A stretch of DNA of 64,000 nt from assembly GCA_035048495.1 (NCBI GenBank), contig CM068553.1, positions 7,929,259 through 7,993,258 of the forward strand, read 5' to 3'. Positions 48,101 through 58,862 of this stretch are shown here, one piece after another. How positions within the stretch are numbered: the stretch's first letter is position 1; each line of letters begins with the position of its first letter. The notes below the pieces were generated by a model. It worked only from the letters and a program-made list of their open reading frames with translations. It ran no database searches and was not told where the DNA came from. The position numbers were made by a program, and so were the translations under genes. This DNA is from Euptelea pleiosperma. Taxonomy: Eukaryota; Streptophyta; Magnoliopsida; Ranunculales; Eupteleaceae.

Positions 48101-48633
48101 ACCAAGTTCTTTACGACGAAGAAGGTGCATTTACCGAGTTCATTCACCCTTGCTTAGGGGGTGTACGCATGTGCGGCACCCATATTTCTTGTCAATACTT
48201 AGAAGATTTCTCTCTCTCGCCGTTCTCTCAATTAATTGTGTTATTCTTGTAGCTGTTGAATCCAAGTTGCTCAAAGCACGTATGCGGATGCAACAAAAAT
48301 ATCTCGATCAGTTCTACATGTTGTATGATGACTTCAACATCACTAAGTTGCCATTGCTTCCAGAGGAGGTAAAATGAGTATCTACAGTCTATAGAAAATC
48401 CTTTCTGCCCTTCAAATTTTACCCCATTGCACTAAATGGGAAATGGGTTTTCACAGGTTTGTGGAGTCGAAGCTCTGAGAGCGTTTTCGCATAATTTTAC
48501 AACACCTTACCAGCCCTCTATCAACAAAGGTACAATAGAAGAGCTAGAGCAGAGAGTATGCACACTAAGGCAGCAATTGGAAAAGACTGAAGCAGAGCTA
48601 GAAAGAATGAGAAAAGGAAAACAAATGGTCTGA
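33185..48633 (+). CDS. GET3A: GET3/ASNA1 ATPase, cytosolic (GET3a type)
   Basis: Delivers tail-anchored membrane proteins to the ER through the GET1/GET2-type receptor (family knowledge). Exons: 33185-33445, 33978-34102, 37850-38000, 41320-41430, 47986-48124, 48253-48368, 48457-48633; 359 aa, close to the usual ~350. Deviant Walker [11 protein letters not shown] at residues 27-36; catalytic Asp in [12 protein letters not shown] (56-67); switch [15 protein letters not shown] (141-153); methionine-rich client groove [15 protein letters not shown]-terminus is a charged helix (IEELEQRV...[11 protein letters not shown]). No transit peptide: the protein starts four to six residues before conserved sequence, so it is the cytosolic, not organellar, paralogue. 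The CxxC zinc motif of fungal and animal GET3 is replaced by [14 protein letters not shown]. Start is ATG 33185. Introns 2-4 are 3.3-6.6 kb and full of transposons. Confidence 0.96.
35493..35814 (+). mobile_element. Solo-LTR-like sequence (Gypsy type?)
   Basis: Starts TGTTTCACGCCCCGATCC and ends CCGAGGTGTTACA, followed by ATATATCCCCCTTAAATAGA and GAATTTCGTCCTTCGAAATTC, a string I associate with plant LTR retrotransposon edges. No target duplication recognised. In GET3 intron 2. Confidence 0.45.
36535..36909. mobile_element. GGATC(A)GGGGACAAC Mutator-like MITE in GET3 intron 2
   Basis: Ends AGGATCGGGGGACAACAATT / AATTGTTGTCCCCTGATCCT; interior GAGGATGATC...AATCAGC shared with 24580-24922. Inserted in a (TA)n tract that obscures the duplication. 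Confidence 0.8.
37547..37710. mobile_element. CTATGTTACCCGG MITE, copy C, with internal tandem duplication
   Basis: Ends ATATGTTACCCGGGTAC / GGGTAACATAG; flanks TCTGATTT and TCTGATGT match 7 of 8. The core AGG(C)AGGA(C)AGGATACGTTG...TTTACACTTAAA is duplicated in tandem, making it 164 instead of ~120 bp. It ends about 140 bases before GET3 exon 3. Confidence 0.85.
39176..39275 (+). mobile_element. 100-bp SINE-like retroposon with 16-bp target duplication
   Basis: GATTAACAGTATGCTC (39160-39175) and GATCAATAGTATGTTC (39276-39291) flank it (13 of 16 identical). Body begins AAGGTGCCATCTTGCTAAGT and has a tRNA-like TTGGTAAGGATTGTGAG. Tail is A6. In GET3 intron 3. Confidence 0.7.
39994..40265 (+). 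pseudogene. RTE-type LINE 3' fragment
   Basis: Broken frame beginning R-L-R-W-F-G-H-V, then an MT-rich tail, and the 3' end ACCCCAAATAGTTGGGACAAGG..GATGATAATGACGATGA, characteristic of plant RTE LINEs. Similar fragments at 54007-54130 and 59566-59741. In GET3 intron 3. Confidence 0.7.
40450..40938. mobile_element. hAT-type MITE, CTATGTAACAA family, reference copy
   Basis: Ends CTAGGTAACAATGACACGG / CCGTGTCGTTGTTACATAG; flanks TTTGCAGC and TTTGCAAC match 7 of 8. 489 bp, in GET3 intron 3. Sister copies at 5889-6377 and 45199-45562. Confidence 0.85.
41755..42490 (-). pseudogene. Degenerate Ty3/Gypsy gag
   Basis: Read on the minus strand in shifting frames: [17 protein letters not shown] (capsid start), [13 protein letters not shown], a G-LKPEIR stretch with [15 protein letters not shown], then a broken CCHC knuckle [17 protein letters not shown] (first two Cys lost). 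Several frameshifts and stops. In GET3 intron 4, antisense. Confidence 0.72.
42915..45181 (+). mobile_element. Copia LTR retrotransposon, internally deleted
   Basis: 5' LTR 42915-43079 and 3' LTR 44983-45181 both run TGTC..ATGTAACACA...TTTACA and share GTGAGGGT(C/T)(C/G)ACTAGTGTAAGTTCAAGA(T/C)AC. The Met-tRNA primer site TGGTATCAGAGC is at 43080-43091. A decayed gag (KLNGSNYV near 43765; [17 protein letters not shown] near 44080) joins straight to the end of reverse transcriptase and RNase H ([20 protein letters not shown]; stop at about 44671; then [11 protein letters not shown]). Protease, integrase and most of RT are missing, and a frameshift lies near 44370. Sits in GET3 intron 4. Confidence 0.9.
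45093..45151. repeat. (TC)n microsatellite in the Copia 3' LTR
   Basis: About 28 TC units that expanded the 3' LTR relative to the 5' LTR, which has only TCTTCTCTCTATTC at the same place. Confidence 0.93.
45199..45562. mobile_element. hAT-type MITE, CTATGTAAC family, third copy
   Basis: Ends CTATGTAACCAGGACACTGACACGG / AAAAGTGCAGTGTCCTTGTTACATAG; interior matches 40450-40938 (GGAACACACCGACCCGCTTTTAG). TATTAGT lies close to both ends. Inserted 17 bases past the Copia element. Confidence 0.8.
45628..46023 (-). repeat. Tandem duplication (~211 bp) of a gag N-terminus-like segment
   Basis: Copies 45628-45811 and 45839-46023 share CATTTAGAAGAATCCATGCA and CTGTCAATG.TTGACGTTG. Minus-strand reading gives ...[20 protein letters not shown]..., similar in style to the coiled N-terminus of Gypsy gag. 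It could be the start of the gag whose rest lies at 41755-42490, split by the Copia and MITE insertions. Confidence 0.6.
46190..46461 (+). pseudogene. L1-type LINE 3' end
   Basis: Short frame [15 protein letters not shown] (end of the RT zinc-binding region), then ~200 bases of T/C-rich 3' UTR and an A11 tail. In GET3 intron 4. Confidence 0.75.
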
Positions 48634-49124
48634 TCCTACTCCCAACTCACCATCACCACCTTTTTGGGCCATTTCATTTATTTGTATTAACTTGCATCTA
48701 GCTGCTAAAAGAAGTCAATTATTTTTCTGCTCACCCTATGAATGCTCTTCCATGGACACTGACCCAGAATATTTTTTTGGGTCGGAGATGGAAATCTAAC
48801 TTATGTATCATTTTCGGGGTGATTTTAATCACCGAATGGGTCATTCAATATCGCTCTACATTTGTTATAATTGTACTTGTGTTGCTCCAGATAGGGGCAT
48901 GACCAATCATTTAATGGTTCGACTCATAAGAGGTTGGGCCGAAGCATTTTTTTTATCAGATGAGCTTAATCACATCATCTTATTTTGGGCAATTACATTT
49001 GGAAGGACTGAATGAAACATGGGATGAAATGTCGAAGTTGACAAGCTATTGTGTCAGTTTGAAATCTCTTCTACTAAGTTTTGTCAGGTGTTCAAGCCTG
49101 GAATTCCTCTGACCTCATGAAAAC

Positions 49125-49440
49125 TAGGGGACACTGCACCTTACACGTGGCATACTCTTAGAGAGATCACTGACCGTATAGATGTTTGGCCCATCCCTAG
49201 TTGGATCTACATACCAAAATTCATCCTGATTAGTAATTTATATCCGTTGGATTAGAGTCTTTTTCATAGTTTATTTTTAACCATGGATTTCTAGCAGTAT
49301 TTAGGGTACTCAGATTCAAAGGTTAGAAATCACTAATCAGGCCGATTTTTGTTAGTCAAGTCCATATAGGGATGGGCCAAACATCCATACGATCAGTAGC
49401 CTCTAATATTTTGCCATGTGGCTCACTGTAGGTCCTGTCA
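49125..49440. mobile_element. Palindromic foldback MITE, copy 3
   Basis: Carries TTACACGTGGCATACTCTTAGAG, ACTGACCGTATAGATGTTTGGCCCATCCC and the complement GGGATGGGCCAAACATCCATACGATCAGT. Same family as 30447-30780. Confidence 0.8.
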
Positions 49441-51282
49441 TCACTGTAGTTTGCCATGGACACCATCATCAAATTTTTTGTCTCATAAAAAATAAACCCT
49501 CGACTCAGCTTACATGTGGTCCCATGATCAATGGTGGATAATTTTTATTTTTTTACTTTCCTAAAATGCTCGACCTGTCATTTTATGAGTCACAAAAGCA
49601 TGAGTCAACCTATCCCAATGTATATGTGTTTGTGTGACAAAGGTGATACAGTCCATATGATGATGATGATGATGATGTAGTTCGGTTGAACCACGTATAT
49701 CCTGTGTTGTGGTTTGCTTGTTTCTTATTTTTCTTCGAACTCTGCATTTAAGGGTATCTTCGTTCCTAACAATAACTGCCCTATCTATTTGGAAACACTC
49801 TTGTGGCACCATTAATTCTTCAATCACACTCAATGACTAGAAAAGAGAATGCTAGGAGAACCAGGCTAGGTCTTGTCACAATTGGACCTCGCTTGGGTGG
49901 ATGCCGGCATTCGTACGGAAAAATTCGAATATCATGTTGATACCATGTTTACGGAAAATTTTGTGTAATCAAACATGCCCTTAAAAGAAAAAATTTCTTT
50001 TGAACTAGAGTCACTAGAGATGGAAATGGGTGAGGTCAGGTCAAATGTCAGCCCAGTCGTAAGATGAGAAACCTTGAAAAAAAAAGCAGGTGGTTTGGGT
50101 AGGGATGGCCGGTTTCAATTATTGGTCAGGTCAGGCAACACAGGCCTAGGACTTGTGACCTCCACTTGAACCCAACCAGTTCACATGGGTTAGTCGGGTT
50201 GGGTCAATGGGTATGGGTGTAAATTCAGACTACCCGGCACAAATTAAGTCGGGTCGGATTTGGGTGGGCTGAAACTCAAGGGCCTCAAGCCAAGCACGGA
50301 CTGAAGCCCAAAAAAATGAGGCCGGGCTTAGGCTCAGGCTTAGGGCCTGAGTTCGTTTGGGGTTGAGTCTCGGGGGTGTTACCCGAGCCTGACCCTAAAA
50401 TTACCCGGTGAGGGTCGGATGAACACCCTTAGTCACAGGTACTTAAAAAAATCCCAAAGCAAAAGAAGATAAAGTAAAACGAGAAGAATATGACGGGGGG
50501 AATATGCCTATCAAGGTCCAGGTTTTAATGCCACCTTCCATAACAAAAGAGAGCATCTACTCTGAACTGCTTTTTTTCTCTTCAGCTTGAAAGCATGGAG
50601 AGAGAGAGAGAGAGAATCTTACATATTGAAAGGAAGCTTTCCCAGACAAGGACTCTTGCCTGGAATGGGAAAAAGCAGCTATGGAAGGATATCCATGGTA
50701 TATCCGTCTAGCATATGCCATTCCTTTCATGGACTTATTCCATCTTTTGGATACAAAAACGATATGCTTCTAAAGCTATTGTGACGCAGTCCGGCCGGGT
50801 AGAACTCAGAAGCAATCGATGGTGCAGCGAGACCACCGGGTTGAATAAGCAAACCAGTTGTAGGGTTTCTCTCTTTTGGCAGGTGATCATGGCTGAGCTT
50901 CAATTACATATGCATTTGGTTCCAATGACCCGCCAAAGGAGAGTTGCCCAATGACTGTTTCAGCTTAATATTATCTCATGGCTCAATGCTTGCCCTCCCA
51001 TGCAAAAGGTATAATAAGAAATACACTGTTCCATACATCTTATTATTTCTTGCATTTTATGGGTTTTATTATAGGCTCAGGCTCCGAGGACTGACCCCCC
51101 CATCCCCTTTCTGACTCCTACCGATGTTCGCGCCCTTGACTGTTGATTTCACGAATCCAACAGTGGTTGTTAGCGCCCCCAAAAAGTGATGTCAGCTCGG
51201 CGCTTACAACCCTTGTTGGATTCTTGAAATCCACGGCCGAGCACACAAACACCGGTCCCCTGAGCCTGACCCTTTATATATA

Positions 51283-52850
51283 TACTAGTAAATGGCCCGT
51301 GCCCACAGCACTCTCCGACAAAGCGTTTGAAAAAATTGGGTGCCTTCGGCACTCAAACGGTATAACAGATTGGGGAGTTACTATTTTTTCCATTATAATG
51401 GCTGTTATAACGGATTGTAATTCACGGAGGAAAAAATGAAAAAATAGAAAAATAACATAAATAACAAAAAATGACGGTGCTAAAATTCAAATTTTGAATT
51501 TCACATTTTTAATAAATATATTGAGGTCAAATGAGTGGGAGTGAATGAGTAAATGAGGGGATTAAGTGACTGAAATCTAACCGTCCTCATTAGATGGATA
51601 GATTTAATCTCAACCACTCTTTATATATCTTATGAAGCAGAATAAGATAAGAGAATGCAATTGAGTTGTTTTGTTATATGTGCAGGTGGCCTGTGCCCAT
51701 GGCACTCTCTGGCAAAGTGTTTGTCAAAATCGGGTGTGAGTTAATCTCAGCCATTGATATGAAGCTTAGTGGATCTCGGCCACTCATTATTGAAACCATA
51801 TAAGATAAGATGGGGTATAAGACAACCACTGTCACTTGTTATATAGATAGTGGGTGGCCCGTGCCCACGGCACTCTCGAACAAAGCATTTGCTAAGATCG
51901 GGTGTGAGTGGCTGAGATCTGCCGTCTATTTTGGGGACAAGGTCTTGGCCCTTCTTTGTTGAAACATATAAGATGGGGTATAAGTGGGGAGACAACTTCC
52001 CTGTTTTGTTATATAGACTAGTGGGTGCACCGTGCCATCGGCACTACTGGACAAAGAATTTGCCAAAATCAGGTGTGGCGGAGATCCACCGTCCATTTGT
52101 TGATGCTTAAAAGAGGAGGTATAAGTAGGGAGACAACCACTGTGTTTTGTTATATAGAATAGTAAATGGCCCATGCCCACGGCACTCTCCGACAAAAGTG
52201 TTTGCAAAAATTGGGTGCCTTCGGCACTCGAATGGTGTAACGGCCTGAGACATTACCGTTTTTACAATTATAACGGCTGTTATAACGGATTGTAACGCAC
52301 AGAGGGAGAAATGGGAAAATAACAGAAATAACAAAAAATAAAGGTGTTGAAATTCAAATTTTAAATAAATTGAGGTCAAATGAGGTGGATTGAGTGGCTG
52401 AAATCTAACTGTCCACATTAGAGCGATGGATTTGATCTCAACAACTCTTTATCTAACTGTCCAGATGGATGGATAAGATAAGAGAATACAACTGAGTTGT
52501 CTTGTTATATGCGTGGGTGGCCCATGCCCACGGCACTTTCCGACAAAGTGTTTGTCAAAATCGGGTGGGAGTTAATCTCAGCCAACGATATGAAGCATAG
52601 TGGATCTCAACCACTCATTATTGAAGCCATATAAGATAAGAGGGGGTATAAGAAAACCAGTCACTTGTACGTTATATTGATAGTGGGTGGCCCGTGCCCT
52701 CAGCATTCCCCGTCAAAGCATTTGCCAAAATCAGGTGTGATCCACCGTCCATTTGGGGGATAAGATCTCGGCCCTTCTTTGTTGAAACAGATATGAGGGG
52801 GTATAAGTGGGGAGACAACTCCCCTGTTTAATTTGTTATATAGATATATC
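51283..52850. repeat. Higher-order tandem array, GGCCCGTGCCCACGGCAC monomers
   Basis: Seven monomers each begin GTGGGTGGCCCGTGCCCACGG / CACTCTC..ACAAAG.(A/G)TTTG and end TTGTTATATAGATA: about 51283-51683 (L), 51684-51850 (S1), 51851-52019 (S2), 52020-52160 (S3), 52161-52507 (L'), 52508-52683 (S1'), 52684-52850 (S2'). L and L' share a fragment of the ATAACGG family; S1/S1' share GAGTTAATCTCAGCCA..GATATGAAGC; S2/S2' share CTTGGCCCTTCTTTGTTGAAAC. The order L-S1-S2 is therefore duplicated as a block. Confidence 0.85.
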
Positions 52851-53465
52851 ACTTAAGTAATTTATAAGAAAATGAAAATATGTGTCAACATATATATTTA
52901 ATCCCCGTCCCTACAAATCAAACCATTTGGAGCGATAACTTTTTTATTTTCGCACGAATAGCGTAAGGTTAATTATGATCCCTTTGATGATGATTAGAGG
53001 GGTACGTAGGGTTATGATCCCATGATTAGTTTTATCATTTCTTGGAAATTAATTTCTGATGTGAAAGGGGTAATTGGGTTCATTTCATGATGAAGAGTAG
53101 GGTTTTTTTTTTCTTTTTCTTTTTATTGGAAGAGATACAGGGTCCAGATCATCTTAGGGAAGATCAATCAAATATTGGCTAAGGGTTTAGATTTTTGTTT
53201 ATAACCCGGCCCACTTGTAAAGAAATGAGAGTAGTTTTTAGTTTATTATTGAGATTTGAAAAAGAAGGAAGAAGATGAGAAAATATTGGATTTCTTCTCC
53301 CATTAGAGCCATATGTGCACCCCTCTTTCACCCTTCCGCATCACCCCATGCAAGACCTTCGTTCGTTCCCTCCGTTTCACCTCTAGCCTTAACCTAGCTA
53401 GCTAGCTTCTTAGACTTGCACACATGAATACATCCACCATGAGCACATTCTCTGTGTTTTTCTAT

Positions 53466-53741
53466 CTATCCGAGCTTCTTAGACCTTGAATCCTTGTGGG
53501 TCTTGAATAGCAAAAGGATCTCCTCATCTTCAATGTAATGAAATGCACGCATCATCACCACTCTAGCATCGCCATTGTTGAAATCATCCACAGCATCCCT
53601 ACTTAACACTGCATTGTGATTGTCTAGCCCATTATTATAACCACGACGACATTGAATCGATCCTGCGTGTAATCGAAGATAAGAATAGAACCCCAAACTC
53701 TTTCTCTTCCACTGGAGATTTTCTTGTATCCAGCCAATCAT
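53466..53741 (-). CDS. Hypothetical 91-aa protein
   Basis: Single-exon frame starting MIGWIQENLQWKRKSL, with a basic N-terminus and a compact acidic/hydrophobic centre (LSRDAVDDFNNGDARVVMM then AFHYIEDEEILLLF) and a Lys-rich end. I do not recognise the family. Its residue composition looks protein-like and no repeat signature overlaps it; a TATAATTA string lies about 90 bases upstream on its strand. It may be a real small gene, an exon of one, or chance. Confidence 0.4.
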   Translation of the reverse strand: MIGWIQENLQWKRKSLGFYSYLRLHAGSIQCRRGYNNGLDNHNAVLSRDAVDDFNNGDARVVMMRAFHYIEDEEILLLFKTHKDSRSKKLG

Positions 53742-54967
53742 CGCGAAAAAAAACTAGCCAACGTATAGGTTTTTCTATGTTGGATTTTCTCTTTGAAAAA
53801 TCATACATACTCCACCCTTAATAGCATTATAATTATCGTCACGTTCTTCGTATATTGAACAAGCTAGCTTTCCGATAGCCACCGATCGATGAACTCCTGC
53901 CATGACCGGCTATGATTTATAGAGATGAATGTTCAACAATCAAGAAATAGATAAGATAATTAGATAAACTTAAAAAGACAAAATCAGCAATGAACACATT
54001 CGAAAAAAAAGTTGATTAAGATGATTTGGACGACATGTTCAACAAAGTGTAACAACAACACATGAGAAGAGTGCTTTGGTAAGAGTTGAAAACCATAAAA
54101 AGGAGTATAGCCGAAAATGACATGAAGTGATGTAAAAATTAATGGGCTGATTTTTGGCGAGGATGGTCTCTGTGGTGAAGAGATCATCCTCGTAAAAATT
54201 CAAATCATTCCAATATTCGTAGACCTGTTTACAAGTTGAAGAATTATGGACAATCATTCATCTTCCATGTGGGTATCCCCCGATATTAAGGACATCTATT
54301 AAGGTAATTCCGAACTTAAAATCTATTTTTGTAAAAAACTAGTCTTAGGCTGATATCCCCCCGACCCCGACCCCCTAACTATGATGCACCTCACCCTATC
54401 AAAAGACAGCTATCCTTTTTAAATTTAAATAATTTAGACAGAACCAATTAGGACCCTCCACATGAAACCCAGAAGTCACCCTAACTCCTAGTGATGTAGA
54501 TGATGTGGCACTTGTGATGGTTGTCACCGCCGTGAGTGATGACTTCACTCCATGTGGAGACCCTTCTCTGCGAAATGGTGTCATCCAACCCTTGGTGAGG
54601 AAAAATTGACCTGGGTCAAAGCCATAATCTCCCTCCGGCCATTTTATACACAAAAGAGGGGCCAACCACTGGTCCAAATCTCAAGACAAACTCAAGGCTC
54701 ACTCATGGCACTCTCCGGGTGAGGAACGTAGTTTTCTTTTTTTTTTTTTCTTTTTGTAAATATCATGCCACGTGTATATATGAGACTATACAAGCATATG
54801 TATGCATACTTATATAGTTTTTTTCCATCTAAAAGAACGTCATGTTGAAAAAAAAGATCACGTAAACTCTAGACCACCCTAAAAGAGAGATCGTGTACAC
54901 AAGTCTTTTAAAGTCTTATAAATCGTGAAATTTCATTAAAAAAGACAAATATAAAGATAATTCAATA

Positions 54968-56340
54968 CTCCCCTATGACTTGGTCCACTGTCATTTGACC
55001 CGAGTTGACCACCAAATTTTATATTAAATAACAGAAACGCCCTTGTCTTCAACTTTGGAACAAGGGTTTGGGCTAAAACCTAAACCTCAAATCGAACGGA
55101 TGTGGAGGATGACCAGCCAAGAGACTCCAATAGGTTGGTCGCCCATCACCGGCGACCAACCCACCGGAGTCTCATGGCCGGCCGACCACTACTCTGGCAA
55201 TAATTTAAAACTCAAGGTTTTGAAAAAAAAATAAAGCAAACAATTATATTTCTAAAAAATTCATTAACAAAAATGAAAAATAAGAATAAGAGCAATTTAA
55301 ATTTTAAGCTTTTGAGACATGGATTTTGAAAGATAGGTTCTTTCAATTTTTAAAAGAAATCGCATTCCCTTGTGAGTTTTATCTATTTTTATGATTTTTT
55401 TTTTATTTTCAATCTTTGTTTAATTCATAAAAAAAAAAAAAATCTCAAGTTTACCAACAATGGTTTTTATTTTAATTTTTATTTTTATTTTTAATCTCCT
55501 CTTTTCATGTCTGATTTGGGGTTTGGGAATTAGCCCAAACCCAAACTCTTGTTCTAAGGTTCAAGACAAGGGCACTTTTGTCCATTAATACAGAATTTGG
55601 TAGTCAACTCGGGTCAACACTGGTCTCAATCAGTAGTGTAGCTAGGATTTTGTTATGGTTGGCTTATATAAAATATTTCAAAGTTTTAAAGGGGGCATTG
55701 TATAAATTTTGTTCCAAAGTGGCAATACAACCAGTGCCCATGGAGAAGCACTATTCTCAACTTGGTGTGCATTTTGATCTAGTATCCTCGACTACATATA
55801 ACTATTATATACACTTACTTGGATTTTTGATATTTAAAGGGTTCTGATCATTCAGTTCCTAAATATCTTGAAAAAAAAAGAAGATCTAACGATTGATCCA
55901 AGAACAGTACGAATAATATATCAAATGGTTTAGATCATTCAGGCTCTATTGATATTAGTCCAGTTTTTATTGAAAATAAAAAATCTAACCGCTGGAATAT
56001 AGTCTTTTTATGGGTTTTATCTGGACTTGAACTATGATAACTCGTTTGTTAAAAAGTGAGGTGAAAATTGGCGATCTTGGACCAACGAACCATGATGTCC
56101 ATTGCTTTCTCTCAGAGGAGTGGACGGCTGGCCATGCAACTATGATGGGTTGATCGCCAATGATGCAATCTCTTGGCCGACCGTTAACCATAGCCGTTTA
56201 ATTTGGGGTTTGGGTTTGGGTTTGGCCCAGACCCTTGATCCGAGGATGAAGACAAGGGCAGTTTTGTCTTTTAATAAAAAAATTAGTTGTCAACTCGGGT
56301 CAACACTAGTCAACTGACCATGGACCAAGTCATAGGGGGG
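54968..56340. mobile_element. 1.37-kb element with long terminal inverted repeats
   Basis: Left end CTCCCCTATGACTTGGTCCA; right end TGGACCAAGTCATAGGGGGG. Inverted similarity continues for about 200 bases (ACCCGAGTTGAC, CGCCCTTGTCTTCA, GGTTTGGGC, GACCAGCCAAGAGACT, GGTTGGTCGCCCATC). An extra copy of the end segment lies inside at 55510-55625. No transposase. No target duplication found. Confidence 0.7.
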
Positions 56341-57211
56341 TATATCAGCTTATTTAAAAATTCCCTAAATAATATCATGATAATCAAATCAACGGATGAG
56401 ATCATTCTGATAAATTTTGGGAGTTTTCTATATTATGACACGATTAAAGATTCTCGAAATTTGACGTGAACAACATTACTATCTAAATAAAAAGTTGACC
56501 TAAAATATTGGATGCCCACGATATAAAAAACTCTGTTGGATTATGGAACATGATCTCCATTTGGCCCCACCACTAGTGTAAGAATTGGGTGTAGATTTAT
56601 CCCCCCAAAGAATCTGGTTCGCTAGCTTCTATGCACGAATGTCGCAAACAATGATAAGATAGAGCAACTGTGACTTAAAAGTTTTAGCACATTGGGAAGG
56701 CCCATAATAAAGTAATTTTTTAAAGGGTTGGGCTCAGGGGACCCCCTTTTCTTACCCCTCTAGGGAGTTGTGTTCTCAGCCGTGTATTCCGAGAATTCCG
56801 ACAATCCAACGGTGATTGGTATTTCTGAGTTGTCATTCACTTTTCTACTTTTTGTCAGCGCCCAACCACTGTTGGATTCACGAATCGAACGGCCAAGAAC
56901 ACACTTCCTAGAGGGGGTCAGAAAAATGGTGGTCCTAGAGGGGTCGAAACCACGACTTCTGGGCCTTGGTTTCCTAGAAGCCAACGGTGATTGATAGTGC
57001 TGAGCTGTGATTCACTTTTTGCCAGCACTCAACCACCTCACGAATCCAACGGCTGAGAAAAGACTTCCTAGAGGGGAGGGGGGGGGGGGCGGCGCTCAGA
57101 AATTTATTCAAAAATGTTAATATTTTCTATCATCCAAAACTTAAAGTTATTATTACTTGATATCAGAGCTATTCTCAATATATTATTTCATAACTCTTAC
57201 TATACAATAAT

Positions 57212-57251
57212 GTTGAGATGGCCGAGTTGGTCTAAGGCGCCAGATTAAGGT

Positions 57252-57284
<33 letters not shown>

Positions 57285-57292
57285 TCTCAACA
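57212..57292 (+). tRNA. tRNA-Leu (anticodon AAG)
   Basis: Acceptor stem GTTGAGA / TCTCAAC (57212-57218 with 57285-57291), discriminator A. D-arm with box A TGGCCGAGTTGG; anticodon stem CCAGA / TCTGG around loop TTAAGGT, anticodon AAG; long variable arm typical of class II tRNA; T-arm box B GGTTCAAATCC. No intron. A cytosolic-type plant gene: CAA-like upstream context (ATACAATAATG) and T-runs from 57301 that would stop RNA polymerase III. Confidence 0.96.
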
Positions 57293-57587
57293 TTAACTAT
57301 TTTCTATTTTTTCCTGTTTTTTCCAAGTCAGACAACTTCCGGACAATAATTTTTTTGTTACTGCTTTTCCACATGGGCCTATTCTTGAAACCCATAATGA
57401 AAAAGATACTTAAATCTGACGGTTAGGAATCACTTACTAGCCTATTTTCTGACTTGAGAAGTCACAGATAATCAGAGACTTTTACTTCTCCACTAGCCAC
57501 TACACGTACACTTGACTTTCACTTTTTGAAATTTAAACTTTTCCGAGAATGTGTCATGTCAAGTGTAGGAGTGATAGAGAAGTGGGA

Positions 57588-57760
57588 GTAAAACTTCTAT
57601 CACACGAAATTGTAAATCACACAATCACAAGCCAATGAGTTCTCGGCACGTACACAAGTGCTTTGCAACGTACCCATTGCTTTTGCTTTTAGGTTACGTG
57701 CCGAGAACTCATTGGCTTGTGATTGTGTGATTTGCAATTCGATTGTGACACAAGTTTTAC
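57588..57760. mobile_element. GTAAAACTTCT foldback MITE, second copy
   Basis: Ends GTAAAACTTCTATCACA / TGTGACACAAGTTTTAC. Arms AATCACACAATCACAAGCCA and GAGTTCTCGGCACGT repeat in inverted order around a short loop near 57675, so the RNA would form a ~70-bp hairpin. Family of 18659-18803. About 300 bases past the tRNA gene. Confidence 0.8.
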
Positions 57761-58601
57761 TCGGGAAGTGGAAGTCATTGAAACTGAACTCGATAGTCGG
57801 GTTGTAGGTTCACATGGGTCAGTGGGCCCGCTACGCAGCAGAGGCAAGACCTGACTTCACGCGGAATTTTCTTAGCCATCTGATCAATCCTCATCTCAAA
57901 GTGCTAAAAAATTGATTTTTTTGTTGCCCATCCAAAAAGTGCTTAAAATCAAGCGGTTCAGAATAGAGAACTCTATGTGCTTACAACACGTCATGCACGT
58001 GGCACAATTGATCAATCTGGACCGTCCAAATATTAGACCAACAACAGCCAACCCCCAATGTACTACTACTACTAACATAATCTTAGCCATCTGACCCATG
58101 ATCCAAAAATTCAAAATTCTCATAGACAATCAGCATCATCCCATTAACAGCCCATTAATTTGGGTCCATAAGCTTTATCTTTCTATCATTCCTGATGAAG
58201 GCGTTTGATCAAACGGGTAGATCACTCATGGCGCGCATGTAGAGTTTCGATCGAATGAACATAACCGTCGATATGCTCCCAGTTCGAGTGATAGTACGTT
58301 TTATGTGATCTTGATGATAAGGGATAAATATGTGGAGAGGATAGATTATATGTGGCGAGGAAAGGAATAAATCTTTGATGACGGACGTGGCTCATCTGTG
58401 GTCCGTCGTTAACGTTGACGCCCGTCATCAAAGATTTACTCCTAGAAAAGCAGAGGCAGGTTCATTCATCAATCAAAATTGCCTCCCACTGGTGTTGACC
58501 ACTCAAATAATTTCTCCCCTTTGTGGGTCCCAGACTTCAAGACTTCCCCATTGGTCCTCTTGCCCTTTTTAACTTTATTATATCTCGAGGGAATCCTACA
58601 A

Positions 58602-58862
58602 AAATGCCTTGTAGCACACTCTTTCGGGCCCACTCATCATGGATGTTTGACCCATCCCTTGGTGGACTTACACACCTGATTGGCGATTTCGATCCGTTGG
58701 ATTCAAGTACCTAAAACATGAGCGAATCTTAAGCTAGGAAACACCCATGAAAAATGCTTGAAATCACCAATCAAATTAATTTTTGTTACTTAGATCCACC
58801 GAGGGATGTACCAAACATCTATAGGTCGGTGGGCCCAAAGAGTATACCACGTGGCATTTTTT
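58602..58862. mobile_element. Palindromic foldback MITE, copy 4 (decayed)
   Basis: TAGCACACTCTTTCGGGCCCA..ATGGATGTTTGACCCATCCC on the left and GGGATGTACCAAACATCTATAGG..GGGCCCAAAGAGTATACCACG on the right. Confidence 0.7.

Larger units (their letters stand above)
48634..57211. other. Intergenic spacer, GET3 to tRNA-Leu
   Basis: 48634-49100 is GET3 3' UTR and flank. 49125-49440 is a foldback MITE. 49480-50200 shows nothing but a (TGA)7 run at 49659-49679. 50213-50432 has GGGTGTAAATTC / GATGAACACCC ends of a hAT-like remnant. 50450-51060 holds short frames I cannot assign. 51070-51280 and 56730-57110 carry GGCTCAGGGGACC-type termini around AATCCAACGGTGATTG segments. 52860-53460 and 56345-56725 are AT-rich without recognised features. 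Confidence 0.6.

Noticed and set aside
50587..50954. Overlapping short + strand frames
   Set aside because: Start in a GAGAGA run, no domain, no splice model that joins them convincingly.
54399..54677. Minus-strand 92-aa frame
   Set aside because: Surrounded by MITE fragments and not recognisable; insufficient support.
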